Shown: piece by piece, positions 8,896 to 17,609 of the stretch
How positions within the stretch are numbered: position 1 is the stretch's first letter
Layout: the number at the start of each line of letters is the position of its first letter
Origin: Methylovorus glucosotrophus
Lineage (GTDB): Bacteria > Pseudomonadota > Gammaproteobacteria > Burkholderiales > Methylophilaceae
Length of the DNA stretch: 64,000 nucleotides
Assembly (NCBI RefSeq): GCF_009858335.1
Contig: NZ_VMSE01000001.1
Location: 1,922,001-1,986,000 of the forward strand
Direction: 5' to 3'
Position numbers and translations under genes: made by a program
Notes under the pieces: generated by a model
What the model was told of the DNA's origin: nothing
What the model saw: only the letters and a program-made list of their open reading frames with translations
The model's database searches: none

Positions 8896-9576
8896 ATGAA
8901 TTCCGTAAAACTGATAATGAACGCCGCCGTGCTGGGTTTGGCTAGCTTTGCCGCCAACGCCTACGCCGGTTACAACTTCAATTTTGACAACGCTGCCAGC
9001 GGCACCTCGGCCAACAATGCTGCGGTAAATCCGTACAGCAATGTGCAATTCCTGAGCGGCTTTGTCACCGCCGATCTGGATGCCGATGGCTTTGAAATTC
9101 TGGACCCTAACGGCCAGAACATCCCTGGCTATACGCACTGGGAAGCCTATTCGGATAGCGATATCCGCGTACGCAACCCGGAGGAATACGGCCACGGTGC
9201 AGCTCCATCGGTCTCCAATGCGCTGGACGCCATGTTTGACCAGGTGCTGATCAGCTTCAGCAGCGCACAGAACCTGTCATCGTTCTCGGTGCAACTGGAT
9301 AACAGCAACTTTGGTGGCTTCAATTCCTCCATCCTGTTCCTGGATGCGGCTGGCAAAACCATCTCCACCCTGTCTTTCGACCAGTTTGCCAACCCCGGTG
9401 CCATTATTACGGGCGGCGCTGTCTCGGGTGTTTACGGCATCGTGCTGGGTGCAGGCAAGCTGTATGACAACCTCACCATCACCACCGTCAGCGCCGTTCC
9501 TGAAGCCGAAACCTATGCCATGATGCTGGCAGGTCTGGGCATGATGGGCTTTGTTGCCTCGCGTCGCCGTCGTTAG
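8896..9576 (+). CDS. PEP-CTERM sorting-domain protein
   Basis: A 226-residue exported protein. A signal peptide (residues 1-24, ending NAYAGY) is followed by a beta-rich, Asn/Ser/Gly-rich domain. The C-terminus is a PEP-CTERM tail: VPEAETYAMM, a hydrophobic helix, then RRRR. Such tails are processed by exosortase and linked to exopolysaccharide-producing Gram-negatives. The PEP core is altered to PEA. The gene lies 69 bases after the phosphatase gene with GAAAGCGAGA before the ATG, so the two may be co-transcribed. The specific role is unknown. Confidence 0.85.
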   Translation: MNSVKLIMNAAVLGLASFAANAYAGYNFNFDNAASGTSANNAAVNPYSNVQFLSGFVTADLDADGFEILDPNGQNIPGYTHWEAYSDSDIRVRNPEEYGHGAAPSVSNALDAMFDQVLISFSSAQNLSSFSVQLDNSNFGGFNSSILFLDAAGKTISTLSFDQFANPGAIITGGAVSGVYGIVLGAGKLYDNLTITTVSAVPEAETYAMMLAGLGMMGFVASRRRR

Positions 9577-9592
9577 TCCCTCCTCGCTTCCT

Positions 9593-9656
9593 ACTTGCGG
9601 GCACACCACCCGCAAGTGTCACCCACAAAAAAAGCACATCTTCATGTGCTTTTTTT
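9593..9656 (+). terminator. Two hairpins ending the phosphatase/PEP-CTERM unit
   Basis: A perfect 9-bp stem ACTTGCGGG/CCCGCAAGT (9593-9617, 7-base loop) is followed by an A/T-flanked hairpin, AGCACAT CTTC ATGTGCT, ending in a run of seven T (9627-9656). The second is a typical intrinsic terminator and has A/T runs on both sides, so it may work in both directions. Confidence 0.85.
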
Positions 9657-9744
9657 GCGTCTTCAACAAAGCCATCGAAACAGCTTGCCAAAATCCAGGC
9701 AAAACCCACAGGGCTATCGCCTTATGGGGCCTGGGTTTCAGGCA

Positions 9745-9966
9745 TTAGCTCTTCTTGTGGCTCTGGCTGCCCGCTTTCACATGCTGCTCATGCGAGCCGC
9801 CGCGGGTGCTGCCTTGCTGGCTCTTGTCAGGGCTGCCAGACTGCTCCTGTTGCTTGTTGGCGCCGCTTTGCGCCCCGCCCTGCTGCTGATTCTTGTGACT
9901 TTGCGAACCAGCCTGAGCGTGTTGCTGAGAGGTACCACCACGAGTGCTTCCTTGTTGTGTAGCCAT
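9745..9966 (-). CDS. KGG-repeat (con-10 type) stress-related protein
   Basis: A 73-residue very hydrophilic protein rich in Gly, Gln, Ser and Lys. It has two matching repeats, GSTRGGTSQQHAQAGSQSHK and GSTRGGSHEQHVKAGSQSHK, separated by a Gln/Gly-rich spacer. This resembles the stress-induced KGG motif family (PF10685), usually linked to general stress or desiccation responses. GGAG lies six bases before the ATG at 9966; a second ATG three bases earlier is less well placed. The longer open frame upstream is not coding-like. Family assignment is by motif only. Confidence 0.75.
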   Translation of the reverse strand: MATQQGSTRGGTSQQHAQAGSQSHKNQQQGGAQSGANKQQEQSGSPDKSQQGSTRGGSHEQHVKAGSQSHKKS

Positions 9967-10120
9967 CATAATCTCCTTATTTGGGATGAATGTTAGCGTT
10001 ACGTAAGGTAACGACTTCATTGTGCAAGCGGTGGGCACGTCTAGCGAGCCAGCGGGTTCTGAAAAGCATGTAGGAGATTGTGTTAGGTGCCAGGCTGGCG
10101 ATGGCTGATAAAGCGCACTT

Positions 10121-10384
10121 CTAATCGGCAAAGAAAGCCAGCTTGTCTGCCTTTGCCAGCTTTTTGAGCCTGGCCTCGGCGATGGAGGCCGCTGACCGGT
10201 CGGCGTACGGCTTGCTGGCCAGTATTCTCAGAGGCGGGTTTGCCCGGGTATAGCGCGCGCCCTTGCCTTCGACATGCGCTTTGTAGCGTGCTTCAAGATT
10301 GTTGGTGATGCCGGCGTAATAGCTGCCGCCTTTGCACTCCAGCAAATAGAGATGCCAATGCGATGTCGGGTTTTCTTCGTTCAC
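10121..10384 (-). CDS. GIY-YIG domain protein (UPF0213/YhbQ type)
   Basis: An 87-residue single-domain GIY-YIG protein. The signature is seen as [20 protein letters not shown], with the conserved Arg in ARYKAH and the later KGARYTR region typical of small YhbQ-like proteins. Their nuclease activity and role are poorly known. It starts with GTG at 10384, supported by AAGGAT six bases upstream. It stands alone between the KGG protein and the photolyase pair. Confidence 0.88.
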   Translation of the reverse strand: MNEENPTSHWHLYLLECKGGSYYAGITNNLEARYKAHVEGKGARYTRANPPLRILASKPYADRSAASIAEARLKKLAKADKLAFFAD

Positions 10385-10489
10385 TGATGATCCTTACGCC
10401 TTTGCGTTGCCCATGATGGTCGTCATTTGAGTATGTGGGCAAGCCGTGAATTCAAGCCCGCATGGTATAGGAAACAGGCAGCGAATGCT

Positions 10490-12061
10490 TTACAGGGACT
10501 CGATTTGTGCAAGCGTTTGTTCCGCCTGCTGGCGCAAGGCCTGCTGGGCCTCGGCGGACATCTTGTCCCAATTGCGATACACCATGCTCAGGCGATGGTT
10601 GCCGCGCAAACGGAGCTCGTGCCTGGCAAAAAAATCCCAGTAAAGCGCATTGAATGGGCAGGCACGCTCGCCTGTTTTGGTCGACTTGCTGTAGTGGCAC
10701 CCTTTGCAATGGTCGCCCATGCGATCAATGTAGGCGGCACTGGAGACATAGGGCTTGGTGGCGAGCAGGCCGCCATCGGCAAACTGGCTCATGCCCAGGG
10801 TGTTGGGTGCTTCCACCCATTCAAATGCATCGATATAGATGCCCAGGTACCAGCGATGCAGAGCTTGCGGATCAAGCCCTGCCAGCAAGGCAAAGTTGCC
10901 GATGACCATGAGCCGCTGGATATGGTGGGCGTAGGCATGCTGCAATGATTGCGTTATGGCGCTTGCCACACATGCCATGCGGGTCTTTCCGGTCCAGAAC
11001 CATTCTGGCAGCTGCCTGCTATGCCCAAGGGCGTTGGCCTCGGTGTACCCGGGCATTTGCGCCCAATACACGCCCCGCACATATTCCCGCCAGCCAAGTA
11101 TCTGCCGGATAAAGCCTTCGGCAGCGGGAAGCGGCACCTTGCCCTGGCGCCAGGCGACTTCTGCGGCGGCCACCACTTCACGCGGGTTGAGCATTTTCAC
11201 ATTGAGCGCGAACGACAGCAGGGAGTGAAACAGGCGCCAGCCGCGTGTGGATAAGGCATCCTGATAATCCCCAAACAAAGGCAAACCCTGGTTGATAAAC
11301 ACTTCGAGCTGCGCCAGGGCCTCCTCGCGGGAGAGCGGCCAGCGCAAAGCCTCGGCCTGTGGATCGCCAAAATGCGCCGCGCCACTGGCGACGATGGTTT
11401 GCCACAGGACCTGATGATCATGTTGCGGACGCATATCGGCCGGCAATGGCTGGCTGGCAGGCAGTGACTTGCGATTGTCGTGATCAAAATTCCACTGGCC
11501 GCCCTCGGGCTGATCGTCTGCTGTCATCAACACCCCATGCTGGCGGCGCTGACTGCGGTAAAAATGCTCCATCAGCCATTGCTTGCGGCCTTTGAATTGC
11601 GCGGCGACGCTTTGGCGTGTGGTGTAGAAATGCTCGCTATCCACCATGGTCACGGGCACCGGGCAGGACGCGCCCCACACCGCGAGCAAGTGGTCCAGCC
11701 GCCATTCATCCGGCGCCTGATACTGCACCGTACTTGCCTGGTAATGGGCGATCAGCGCCTCCAGATTGGCCGTGAGCTGTTGGCGGTTGGAAGCGTCATC
11801 AATGGCGATATAGCGCACGCGATGCCCAGCGCGTTTGAGTTGCTGGGAAAAATGGCGCATGGCGGCGAATATCGCCAGCATCTTTTGCGCATGGTGCAGC
11901 ACATAGTCCGTCTCCTGGCGAATCTCCATCATGACGTACACGACATCGGGGCTGACATGGGCAAACCAGGAATGCTGGGGATTGAGCTGGTCGCCCAGAA
12001 TCAGGCGCAAGGTCACCTTTGAATTGGCCTGCCCCGGCAAGGTAGATGCAACAGAGCTCAT
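10490..12061 (-). CDS. Fe-S cluster cryptochrome/photolyase (FeS-BCP, DPRP family)
   Basis: A protein of about 523 residues in the deoxyribodipyrimidine photolyase-related family (PF04244), whose studied members (PhrB of Agrobacterium, CryB) bind FAD and a 4Fe-4S cluster and repair (6-4) photoproducts or sense light. The N-terminal alpha/beta domain starts LRLILGDQLNPQHSW. The C-terminal helical domain has GWREYVRGVYW and the four cluster cysteines in MACV, HCKGCHY and ACPFN. The ATG at 12061 overlaps the upstream stop as ATGA; an ATG at 12076 would add five residues. It is translationally coupled to the CPD photolyase gene. Confidence 0.9.
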   Translation of the reverse strand: MSSVASTLPGQANSKVTLRLILGDQLNPQHSWFAHVSPDVVYVMMEIRQETDYVLHHAQKMLAIFAAMRHFSQQLKRAGHRVRYIAIDDASNRQQLTANLEALIAHYQASTVQYQAPDEWRLDHLLAVWGASCPVPVTMVDSEHFYTTRQSVAAQFKGRKQWLMEHFYRSQRRQHGVLMTADDQPEGGQWNFDHDNRKSLPASQPLPADMRPQHDHQVLWQTIVASGAAHFGDPQAEALRWPLSREEALAQLEVFINQGLPLFGDYQDALSTRGWRLFHSLLSFALNVKMLNPREVVAAAEVAWRQGKVPLPAAEGFIRQILGWREYVRGVYWAQMPGYTEANALGHSRQLPEWFWTGKTRMACVASAITQSLQHAYAHHIQRLMVIGNFALLAGLDPQALHRWYLGIYIDAFEWVEAPNTLGMSQFADGGLLATKPYVSSAAYIDRMGDHCKGCHYSKSTKTGERACPFNALYWDFFARHELRLRGNHRLSMVYRNWDKMSAEAQQALRQQAEQTLAQIESL

Positions 12062-13410
12062 GTTGCCCTCGCCCATAAGGCGCGGTAGCTGCCATCCGCA
12101 TCGTAATCCTGCGCCTGCTTGTCCGGGTTGAATCGCCGCCCCTGCCGCGGATCCGTACCGCGTCCACTCAGGTAAAGCCAGTTGCCCTGATTGCTGTAGA
12201 CATCGTAATCCAGCAGCTGCGATTCAAACCAGGCCGCGCCGGCACGCCAATCGCAACCCAGGTCATGTATCAGATAACTCGCGACATTCTGCCGCATGCG
12301 ATTGGAAAGATACCCGGTCGCCGCCAGCTCGCGCATGCCGGCATCAATAAACGGCTGCCCGGTTTCGCCACGGCACCAGCGGGCAAAATGGTCTGGATCA
12401 TGCGATGGCACATGCGCTTCGCCCAGGCCACGGGCGCGATAGAGCTGTTTGCCGTGTTTGAAATGCAGCCAGCGGAAATGATCGCGCCACAGCAATTCAA
12501 ACCACAGCCAATAGCTGCTCTCGTTGGCACCATGCTCCGCTTCAAATGCCTGAATCGCCGCCCAGGCCTGCCGTGCCGACAAGGCACCTGTCGCCAGCCA
12601 CGGCGACCATTTGCTGGAATAATCGACCCCGATGAGCCCATTGCGGGTGGACTTGTAGCTATGCGGCAACCGCCGTTGGCAATACTGCTGCAGATGTTGC
12701 AGGGCCGCCTGCTCACCGCCATCGAATCCCGAAGAACCTGGCGGGAACGCAGACCGGGCGTCATGCGGCCATGGCTCGCTTGCCATCGCATGATCAGCGC
12801 CGTCGCTCGCGACTTCACTCGGTATCGCATTCAGCAAGGCATGCGATGGCAACGGCGGCAACTGCTTGATGGACGGCAACGGGCGCGCCGCCTGAACATG
12901 CGCGCGCTCCAGCGCATGGCGAAATGTCGTAAAAGTATCCGTCACCGCCTGAGGATCAAACGGCAGATCCTCCACCGTCACCAGACTGGATTGCCAGATG
13001 GTCTGCACCTTCACCCCCGCCGCCAATAAGGCAGCCACCACCGCCTGCTCCTCGGGCGCCGCAATCTCCTCGCACACCAGCAACGGGTTGCCGAGTGCGC
13101 GAACCAACCGCACCAGTGTATCCACGCTATCCCCGTGTAATGGCACCAGATCACTGCCAAGCGCGCGCAATTGCCCGGCCAGCGCATCCACCGCACTCGT
13201 CAGCCAGGCTCGCCGGTGCGGCGCCATCCTGGCGAAGCCCCAGCGTGTCAGGCCACTTTCGGCAGGATCATGCACGAACACTGGCAGCAGCCAGCCGCCA
13301 ATATCAGCCGCCTGACGCGCGGCCCAGGTCAGCGCAACCTGATCATGCAGACGCAGATCACGTCTAAACCAGAAAATAAGGCCGCGTGGTGGAGTCATCT
13401 GTATCGACAT
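12058..13410 (-). CDS. phrB: Deoxyribodipyrimidine photolyase (CPD photolyase)
   Basis: A 450-residue class I photolyase. It uses FAD and an antenna chromophore to split cyclobutane pyrimidine dimers with blue light. The N-terminal Rossmann-like domain begins LIFWFRRDLRLHDQVAL. The FAD domain carries WFELLWRDHFRW, then GQPFIDAGMRELAATGYLSN and the C-terminal family block with GNWLYLSGRGTDPR and RRFNPDKQA. Translation could start at ATG 13410 or 13398. It is the first gene of a two-gene repair operon with the Fe-S photolyase. Confidence 0.92.
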   Translation of the reverse strand: MSIQMTPPRGLIFWFRRDLRLHDQVALTWAARQAADIGGWLLPVFVHDPAESGLTRWGFARMAPHRRAWLTSAVDALAGQLRALGSDLVPLHGDSVDTLVRLVRALGNPLLVCEEIAAPEEQAVVAALLAAGVKVQTIWQSSLVTVEDLPFDPQAVTDTFTTFRHALERAHVQAARPLPSIKQLPPLPSHALLNAIPSEVASDGADHAMASEPWPHDARSAFPPGSSGFDGGEQAALQHLQQYCQRRLPHSYKSTRNGLIGVDYSSKWSPWLATGALSARQAWAAIQAFEAEHGANESSYWLWFELLWRDHFRWLHFKHGKQLYRARGLGEAHVPSHDPDHFARWCRGETGQPFIDAGMRELAATGYLSNRMRQNVASYLIHDLGCDWRAGAAWFESQLLDYDVYSNQGNWLYLSGRGTDPRQGRRFNPDKQAQDYDADGSYRALWARAT

Positions 13411-13682
13411 ACCATCTTCATATTGGATAGACGTCTGGATCTATAAGAACAACCATCACTGCTGGCATAACAGCCACAAGGGGGAAAGACCAAGCAATAG
13501 GGGTAAGTGTTGGGTAAGTTCATGTGCAGGCCTTGTTCAAGCCAGTATCTTAAAAAAATGCCAGAATTTACTCCACGACAAGGTGCCATCTCGCAACGTG
13601 CATCGCTAATGCGTGGATATCGTACACACCATTGATACATACCATTGACCAAGGATTATGAATGACCAGTCAGTGCAATTTA
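13411..13682. other. Intergenic stretch without recognisable genes
   Basis: Apart from the operator cluster described separately, I see no supported gene between phrB and hipB. A minus-strand open frame (13395-13652) has atypical composition and no ribosome site. The phrB promoter is presumably here. Confidence 0.6.
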
Positions 13683-13776
13683 TCCCGCTTAGGGCATTTA
13701 TTGCGCGTATACCCCATGGGTGATTTTTGCAAGATATACCCCACAGGGAATATATTTACATTACACCCTTAAGGGT
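13683..13776 (+). promoter_or_regulatory. HipB-type operator array
   Basis: Three copies of an ACCC..GGG dyad start at 13711 (ACCCCATGGGT), 13738 (ACCCCACAGGG) and 13765 (ACCCTTAAGGGT), exactly 27 bases apart, with a weaker copy at 13683 (TCCCGCTTAGGG). They lie just upstream of hipB. HipB proteins repress their own operon through such inverted repeats. The last copy overlaps a probable promoter (TTACAT, then TACATT). Confidence 0.7.
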
Positions 13777-13807
13777 ATACATTATCCTTATCTTGTTGGA
13801 GAACATC

Positions 13808-14062
13808 ATGGCACGTCATCCGGTTCGTACACCACAACAGCTTGCGCTCGTACTTCAGGGATATAGAAGGCAAGCCGGACTAACCCAGAAAGAGGCTGCT
13901 ACCAAGGTTGGCATGCTGCCAAAAACCATTTCTTTAATCGAAAACGACGCCGACTCCAGTAGCATAGCCAGCCTATTCAAGCTACTGTCAGCGCTTGACC
14001 TTGAGATTGTGCTGCAAGCCAAAGGATCTTCAACGGCTACTCCGGATGGAGATGAATGGTAA
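13808..14062 (+). CDS. hipB: HipB-like antitoxin, XRE-family repressor
   Basis: An 84-residue protein with a helix-turn-helix of the Cro/CI type: YRRQAGLTQKEAATKVGM is the recognition region, followed by PKTISLIENDADSSSIASL. HipB binds the operators upstream and neutralises HipA. TTGGAG is seven bases before the ATG. The stop TAA overlaps the hipA start region, the standard coupled antitoxin-toxin arrangement. Confidence 0.92.
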   Translation: MARHPVRTPQQLALVLQGYRRQAGLTQKEAATKVGMLPKTISLIENDADSSSIASLFKLLSALDLEIVLQAKGSSTATPDGDEW

Positions 14063-15390
14063 TGGGCAAACGCTCCAGAACCCAGACACTACAGGTATTG
14101 ATGAATGGCCTGAGGGTTGGACGGTGGACATCCACATCGACCCATGCATATGAGTTCGCCTACGACCCATCATGGCTGGAAATGCGCGAATCCCGGCCTG
14201 TTTCATTGTCGATGCCATTGCGAGCAGCACCTTACAAGGACGAATATGTACGTCCATTCTTTGACAATCTGCTACCCGATAGCGAACAGATTCGCTTGAG
14301 AATTCAAACCCGATACGGAACAAAGTCGGCCTCACCATTTGATTTGCTGGAAGAAATTGGGAGAGACTGCGTGGGGGCGATTCAGCTTCTGCCCGACGAC
14401 ACGGACCCAGAAGATGTGAAGTTGATAAGCGGTGTGCCTCTCAATGAGGAGGCGATCGAACGGCTGCTAAGCAATGCCATTTCTATCGGCAAACAAGGCC
14501 GTGATGAGGATGACTTTAGAATCTCCATCGCTGGAGCACAGGAAAAAACCGCCCTGCTCTGGCATAACGGCGAGTGGCTAAAGCCACAAGGTGCCACGCC
14601 AACCACGCATATTTTCAAATTGCCGATCGGTGTGCCCGGACAACCAGGTTTGGACATGAGCACGTCTGTCGAAAACGAGTGGCTATGCGAGCAGATTCTG
14701 AAGGCGTATGGCATACAGACCTCCAACAGCGAAATCATGCAATTCGGCGCCAGAAAAGTTCTTGTTGTTGAACGCTTCGACAGGCGAAAGTCAACGGACG
14801 GCAGTTGGATCATGCGTCTGCCGCAGGAGGATTTTTGTCAGGCCACAGCTACGCCACCGGGCAAAAAGTATGAGAGCGATGGCGGCCCTGGAATAGAGAA
14901 GATCATGAGCATACTGCTCGGGTCGCGACTGGCAGATCAGGACAGGCGGGATTTCTACAAGTCGCAAATGCTGTTTTGGATGCTTTGTGCCATTGACGGT
15001 CATGCCAAGAATTTCAGTCTGTTTATTGAATCAGGGGGAAGCTACAGACTGACGCCGAGATACGATGTTCTATCTGCCTACCCTGTGCTGGGAAACGGAG
15101 CGGGCAAACTGTCGCCCAATAAGGTGAAAATGGCCATGGCATTTTCCGGGAGCAATCGTCATTACCGATGGGTAGAAATACTGCCCAGACACATGATGGA
15201 GACAGCAAGACGCTGTGGCTTGAACGACGATTGCGCGGCCATCATCGACACTCTTATTGCATCGACACCAGCAGTAATCAAAAAGGTTGAGGCACTATTA
15301 CCCGCCGATTTTCCTGAGAGTGTATCGATCCCGATACTGGCTGGCCTGCGGGATGCATCTCACAAGCTGGAGGGATACAAAATTCCATGA
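14056..15390 (+). CDS. hipA: HipA-like serine/threonine kinase toxin
   Basis: A 444-residue HipA. Studied HipA proteins phosphorylate glutamyl-tRNA synthetase (GltX) and cause growth arrest and persistence. The N-terminal HipA_N domain (residues 10-110) is followed by the P-loop with the autophosphorylated Ser motif ISIAGAQEKTALL near 155, the substrate loop GATPTTHIFKLPIG, the catalytic DGHAKNFS near 318 and the metal-binding YDVLS near 338. All key residues are present, so it should be active. The first ATG (14056) has GGAG four bases upstream; ATG 14062 overlaps the hipB stop. The base composition is a little lower in GC than its neighbours, as is common for mobile toxin pairs. Confidence 0.93.
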   Translation: MVMGKRSRTQTLQVLMNGLRVGRWTSTSTHAYEFAYDPSWLEMRESRPVSLSMPLRAAPYKDEYVRPFFDNLLPDSEQIRLRIQTRYGTKSASPFDLLEEIGRDCVGAIQLLPDDTDPEDVKLISGVPLNEEAIERLLSNAISIGKQGRDEDDFRISIAGAQEKTALLWHNGEWLKPQGATPTTHIFKLPIGVPGQPGLDMSTSVENEWLCEQILKAYGIQTSNSEIMQFGARKVLVVERFDRRKSTDGSWIMRLPQEDFCQATATPPGKKYESDGGPGIEKIMSILLGSRLADQDRRDFYKSQMLFWMLCAIDGHAKNFSLFIESGGSYRLTPRYDVLSAYPVLGNGAGKLSPNKVKMAMAFSGSNRHYRWVEILPRHMMETARRCGLNDDCAAIIDTLIASTPAVIKKVEALLPADFPESVSIPILAGLRDASHKLEGYKIP

Positions 15391-15469
15391 ATATTTCTGG
15401 GGAACCAGGGCTGAATTAAGTGCCGAAGAAGCCAAACCAGCCTAATGAAAACTAAACTATTGATTTTTA

Positions 15470-15556
15470 TGGTGCCCGGAGCCGGGGTCGAACCGGCACA
15501 CCATTACTGGCGAGAGATTTTAAGTCTCTTGTGTCTACCAATTTCACCATCCGGGC
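15470..15556 (-). tRNA. tRNA-Leu (anticodon UAA)
   Basis: An 87-base tRNA on the minus strand. The acceptor stem GCCCGGA pairs with TCCGGGC and CCA is encoded. The anticodon stem AGAGA/TCTCT encloses loop CTTAAAA, anticodon UAA. A long variable arm and the T-loop GGTTCGACCC fit a leucine tRNA. Confidence 0.96.
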
Positions 15557-15737
15557 AGAAGCGAGACGCTAGGGATGCGGACCAGGGGTCCGACGGCGAA
15601 GGGCGCTATTCTACCATTCATGCTTGCAGAATTGCCACTCAATATAGCCCGCTTTGAGGGTGCGGCAAGTCCGTTGTTGCCAGGCTTCACGCGCATGTAA
15701 AGCAAAAAATGGGGTGAAAGTGAGCCGCCAGATGCTG

Positions 15738-15763
15738 AAAACCCGACAATGTTGTCGGGTTTT
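15738..15763 (-). terminator. Intrinsic terminator after the tolC-like gene
   Basis: A perfect 12-bp stem, AAAACCCGACAA/TTGTCGGGTTTT, with a 2-base centre, lies 18 bases past the stop of the tolC-like gene. It is symmetric with A/T ends, so it works for minus-strand transcription. Confidence 0.85.
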
Positions 15764-15781
15764 CATGGGTTTGCTTCTGGA

Positions 15782-17563
15782 TTACTTGCTGGTTTCTTTG
15801 GTAATCAACCAACGGTTATTGGTTTTTTCCAGTGTCAGATACTTCATCGTATCGTCACTGTATTTGCCAGAGGCATAGTGTTGCATGAAGGAAACCGAGG
15901 CTTGGGCCTGGGTACCATCCATGCTGACCTTGAGGTCTTTCAGTTCCACCACAATCGCCCCAGGCGCGGCAAAGCGTTGCTTGCGTTGTTGTAACCAGGC
16001 GGCACGGTTGCCTTTTTCTGGAACAAAGCTGTCGGCGTAGAAGCTGATGTAGCGGTTGTAATCCTTGGCTTGCCAGGCAGATGCCCAGTCATTCACCGTG
16101 GACTTCACCAGATCCGCTTCGCCGAATTTAACTTCGGCTGGCTTCAGGGGTTCAGTGTTAAGCGGACGGGCTTTGGCAAGCAGGGCTACCTTGTCGATCT
16201 TCACCACTTCTGGCGCCACAGCCTGACAGGTGGCATAAGTGTTGTAATCGGTAGGGGTCAGCTCAGGCACATCGGCACGGGTCACGTTCAGCTTTTTCAG
16301 CAGCTCGCCCTGGCTGGCATAAGTGCGGGCGTAGGCGTTATACAGATCGCGCTCGGTGTTGGTGTAGGTGCGGCGTGCCTGGAAGTATTCGTTTTCCGTA
16401 TCCAGCAAGTCGAGCAGTGTGCGTTGACCGATATCGAACTGGCGACGATAAGCTTCGCGGGCTTTTTCAATCGAGAGTTGATGCTGGTCGCGGAAATCGA
16501 GTTGGCCTTTGAGCTGGCTGATATCGTTGTAGGCGATCACCAGTTGCTGACGGGTATCCACACAGGCCTTGTCGCGCAGGTCTTGCGAAGTGTTCAGCTT
16601 TTCAACGGATTGGCTGATCAGCGACTTGTCGATCAGGCCGTTGAACAGGTTGAATGTCAGCGTCAATTCCAGATAGTCGGCAGCGGCGGTGCTGTTGCGG
16701 CCGTCGGAGCTGACATCCAGGCTCTTTTTGCCTTGCAGGTCCAGCCGTGGGCTGTAGCGCGCCTTCTTGGTTTTGACTTCGTCTTCGGTGGCGATGATGT
16801 TTTCAATCGAAGCCAGCAAATCCGGGTTCTGGTTATACGCCAGTTTCAATGCATCGGAGGGGCTTTGCTCCACCCCAGCCTTGAAGTAATCCACATCGGA
16901 CAGGGTATCCGCAGGCAAATCGCCTACCAGACGCTGGAAGCGGGCTGTCACATCATGCAGGTTGGTGGTTTCGGTCAGCAGATTGGCTTCTGCCAGTGCC
17001 AGACGGCCGTTGGCTTGTTCCAGATCCACGCGGCGACCCACACCGGCGCCAACACGCTCTTCAATCTTGTCGAACAACTGTTTGTGCACGATGTAGTTAT
17101 CTTCGGCATACGACACGAGCTGGCGATAGCGCAATACGTCGTTATAGGCCTTGACGGTCTCGAGCGCGGTGTTCTGCATGGCGCTCAGAAGCTCGTAGTA
17201 GCGCACGCGGGCAGCATGGCCTAGGCGGCTCACTTCATTGCTGGTGGCAAAACCATCAAACAACATCTGCTTCAGTACCAGTTGGGTCTGACGGTCAGGA
17301 ATGTTGGTGTTGTTGGTGTTGGAAAAGACTTTTTCCTGGGTGCGGATACTGCTGATCAAATCTACCTTGGGAAGAAACCCACCGCGCGCAGCGTTTTGCT
17401 CTTGCTCAGCGGCCTTGTAGTTGTGGTATCGGCTCTGCACTTCCGGATTGTTCGTCACGGCGCTTTCGACGATTTCCTGCAGAGTAGATGCTGGTGCTGC
17501 CATCCCTGGAGTTGCTGCGGCAATAGCAGCCGCAACAATCATACTTTTATAGATTGCTTTCAT
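15782..17563 (-). CDS. TolC-family outer-membrane protein (LapE-like) with C-terminal NTF2/SnoaL-like domain
   Basis: A 593-residue protein. After a signal peptide (residues 1-23, ending GMAAPA) come the two OEP repeats that form the outer-membrane channel and periplasmic tunnel (about 25-440), ending in the AggA/LapE-like block RRTYTNTERDLYNAYARTY. It should be the exit duct for the adhesin through LapB/LapC. Residues ~470-593 are extra: VNDWASAWQAKDYNRYISFY and later WLQQRKQRF look like an NTF2/SnoaL-like domain of the kind found in Cds6-type L,D-transpeptidases. Normal TolC proteins of about 450 residues lack it. The gene diverges from lapG. Confidence 0.88.
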   Translation of the reverse strand: MKAIYKSMIVAAAIAAATPGMAAPASTLQEIVESAVTNNPEVQSRYHNYKAAEQEQNAARGGFLPKVDLISSIRTQEKVFSNTNNTNIPDRQTQLVLKQMLFDGFATSNEVSRLGHAARVRYYELLSAMQNTALETVKAYNDVLRYRQLVSYAEDNYIVHKQLFDKIEERVGAGVGRRVDLEQANGRLALAEANLLTETTNLHDVTARFQRLVGDLPADTLSDVDYFKAGVEQSPSDALKLAYNQNPDLLASIENIIATEDEVKTKKARYSPRLDLQGKKSLDVSSDGRNSTAAADYLELTLTFNLFNGLIDKSLISQSVEKLNTSQDLRDKACVDTRQQLVIAYNDISQLKGQLDFRDQHQLSIEKAREAYRRQFDIGQRTLLDLLDTENEYFQARRTYTNTERDLYNAYARTYASQGELLKKLNVTRADVPELTPTDYNTYATCQAVAPEVVKIDKVALLAKARPLNTEPLKPAEVKFGEADLVKSTVNDWASAWQAKDYNRYISFYADSFVPEKGNRAAWLQQRKQRFAAPGAIVVELKDLKVSMDGTQAQASVSFMQHYASGKYSDDTMKYLTLEKTNNRWLITKETSK

Positions 17564-17609
17564 TCACTTCACCCCGGCTTGTTATTTAGTTATATTTTAT
17601 GACCTCAAT

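Noticed and set aside
7456..9195. A 579-codon minus-strand frame opposite the phosphatase and PEP-CTERM genes
   Set aside because: It crosses two well-supported genes and their gap, and its translation has no recognisable domain.
13395..13652. An 85-codon minus-strand frame upstream of phrB
   Set aside because: Poor composition, no ribosome site and no domain.
15445..15657. A 70-codon plus-strand frame over tRNA-Leu
   Set aside because: It is the antisense of a complete tRNA with encoded CCA.
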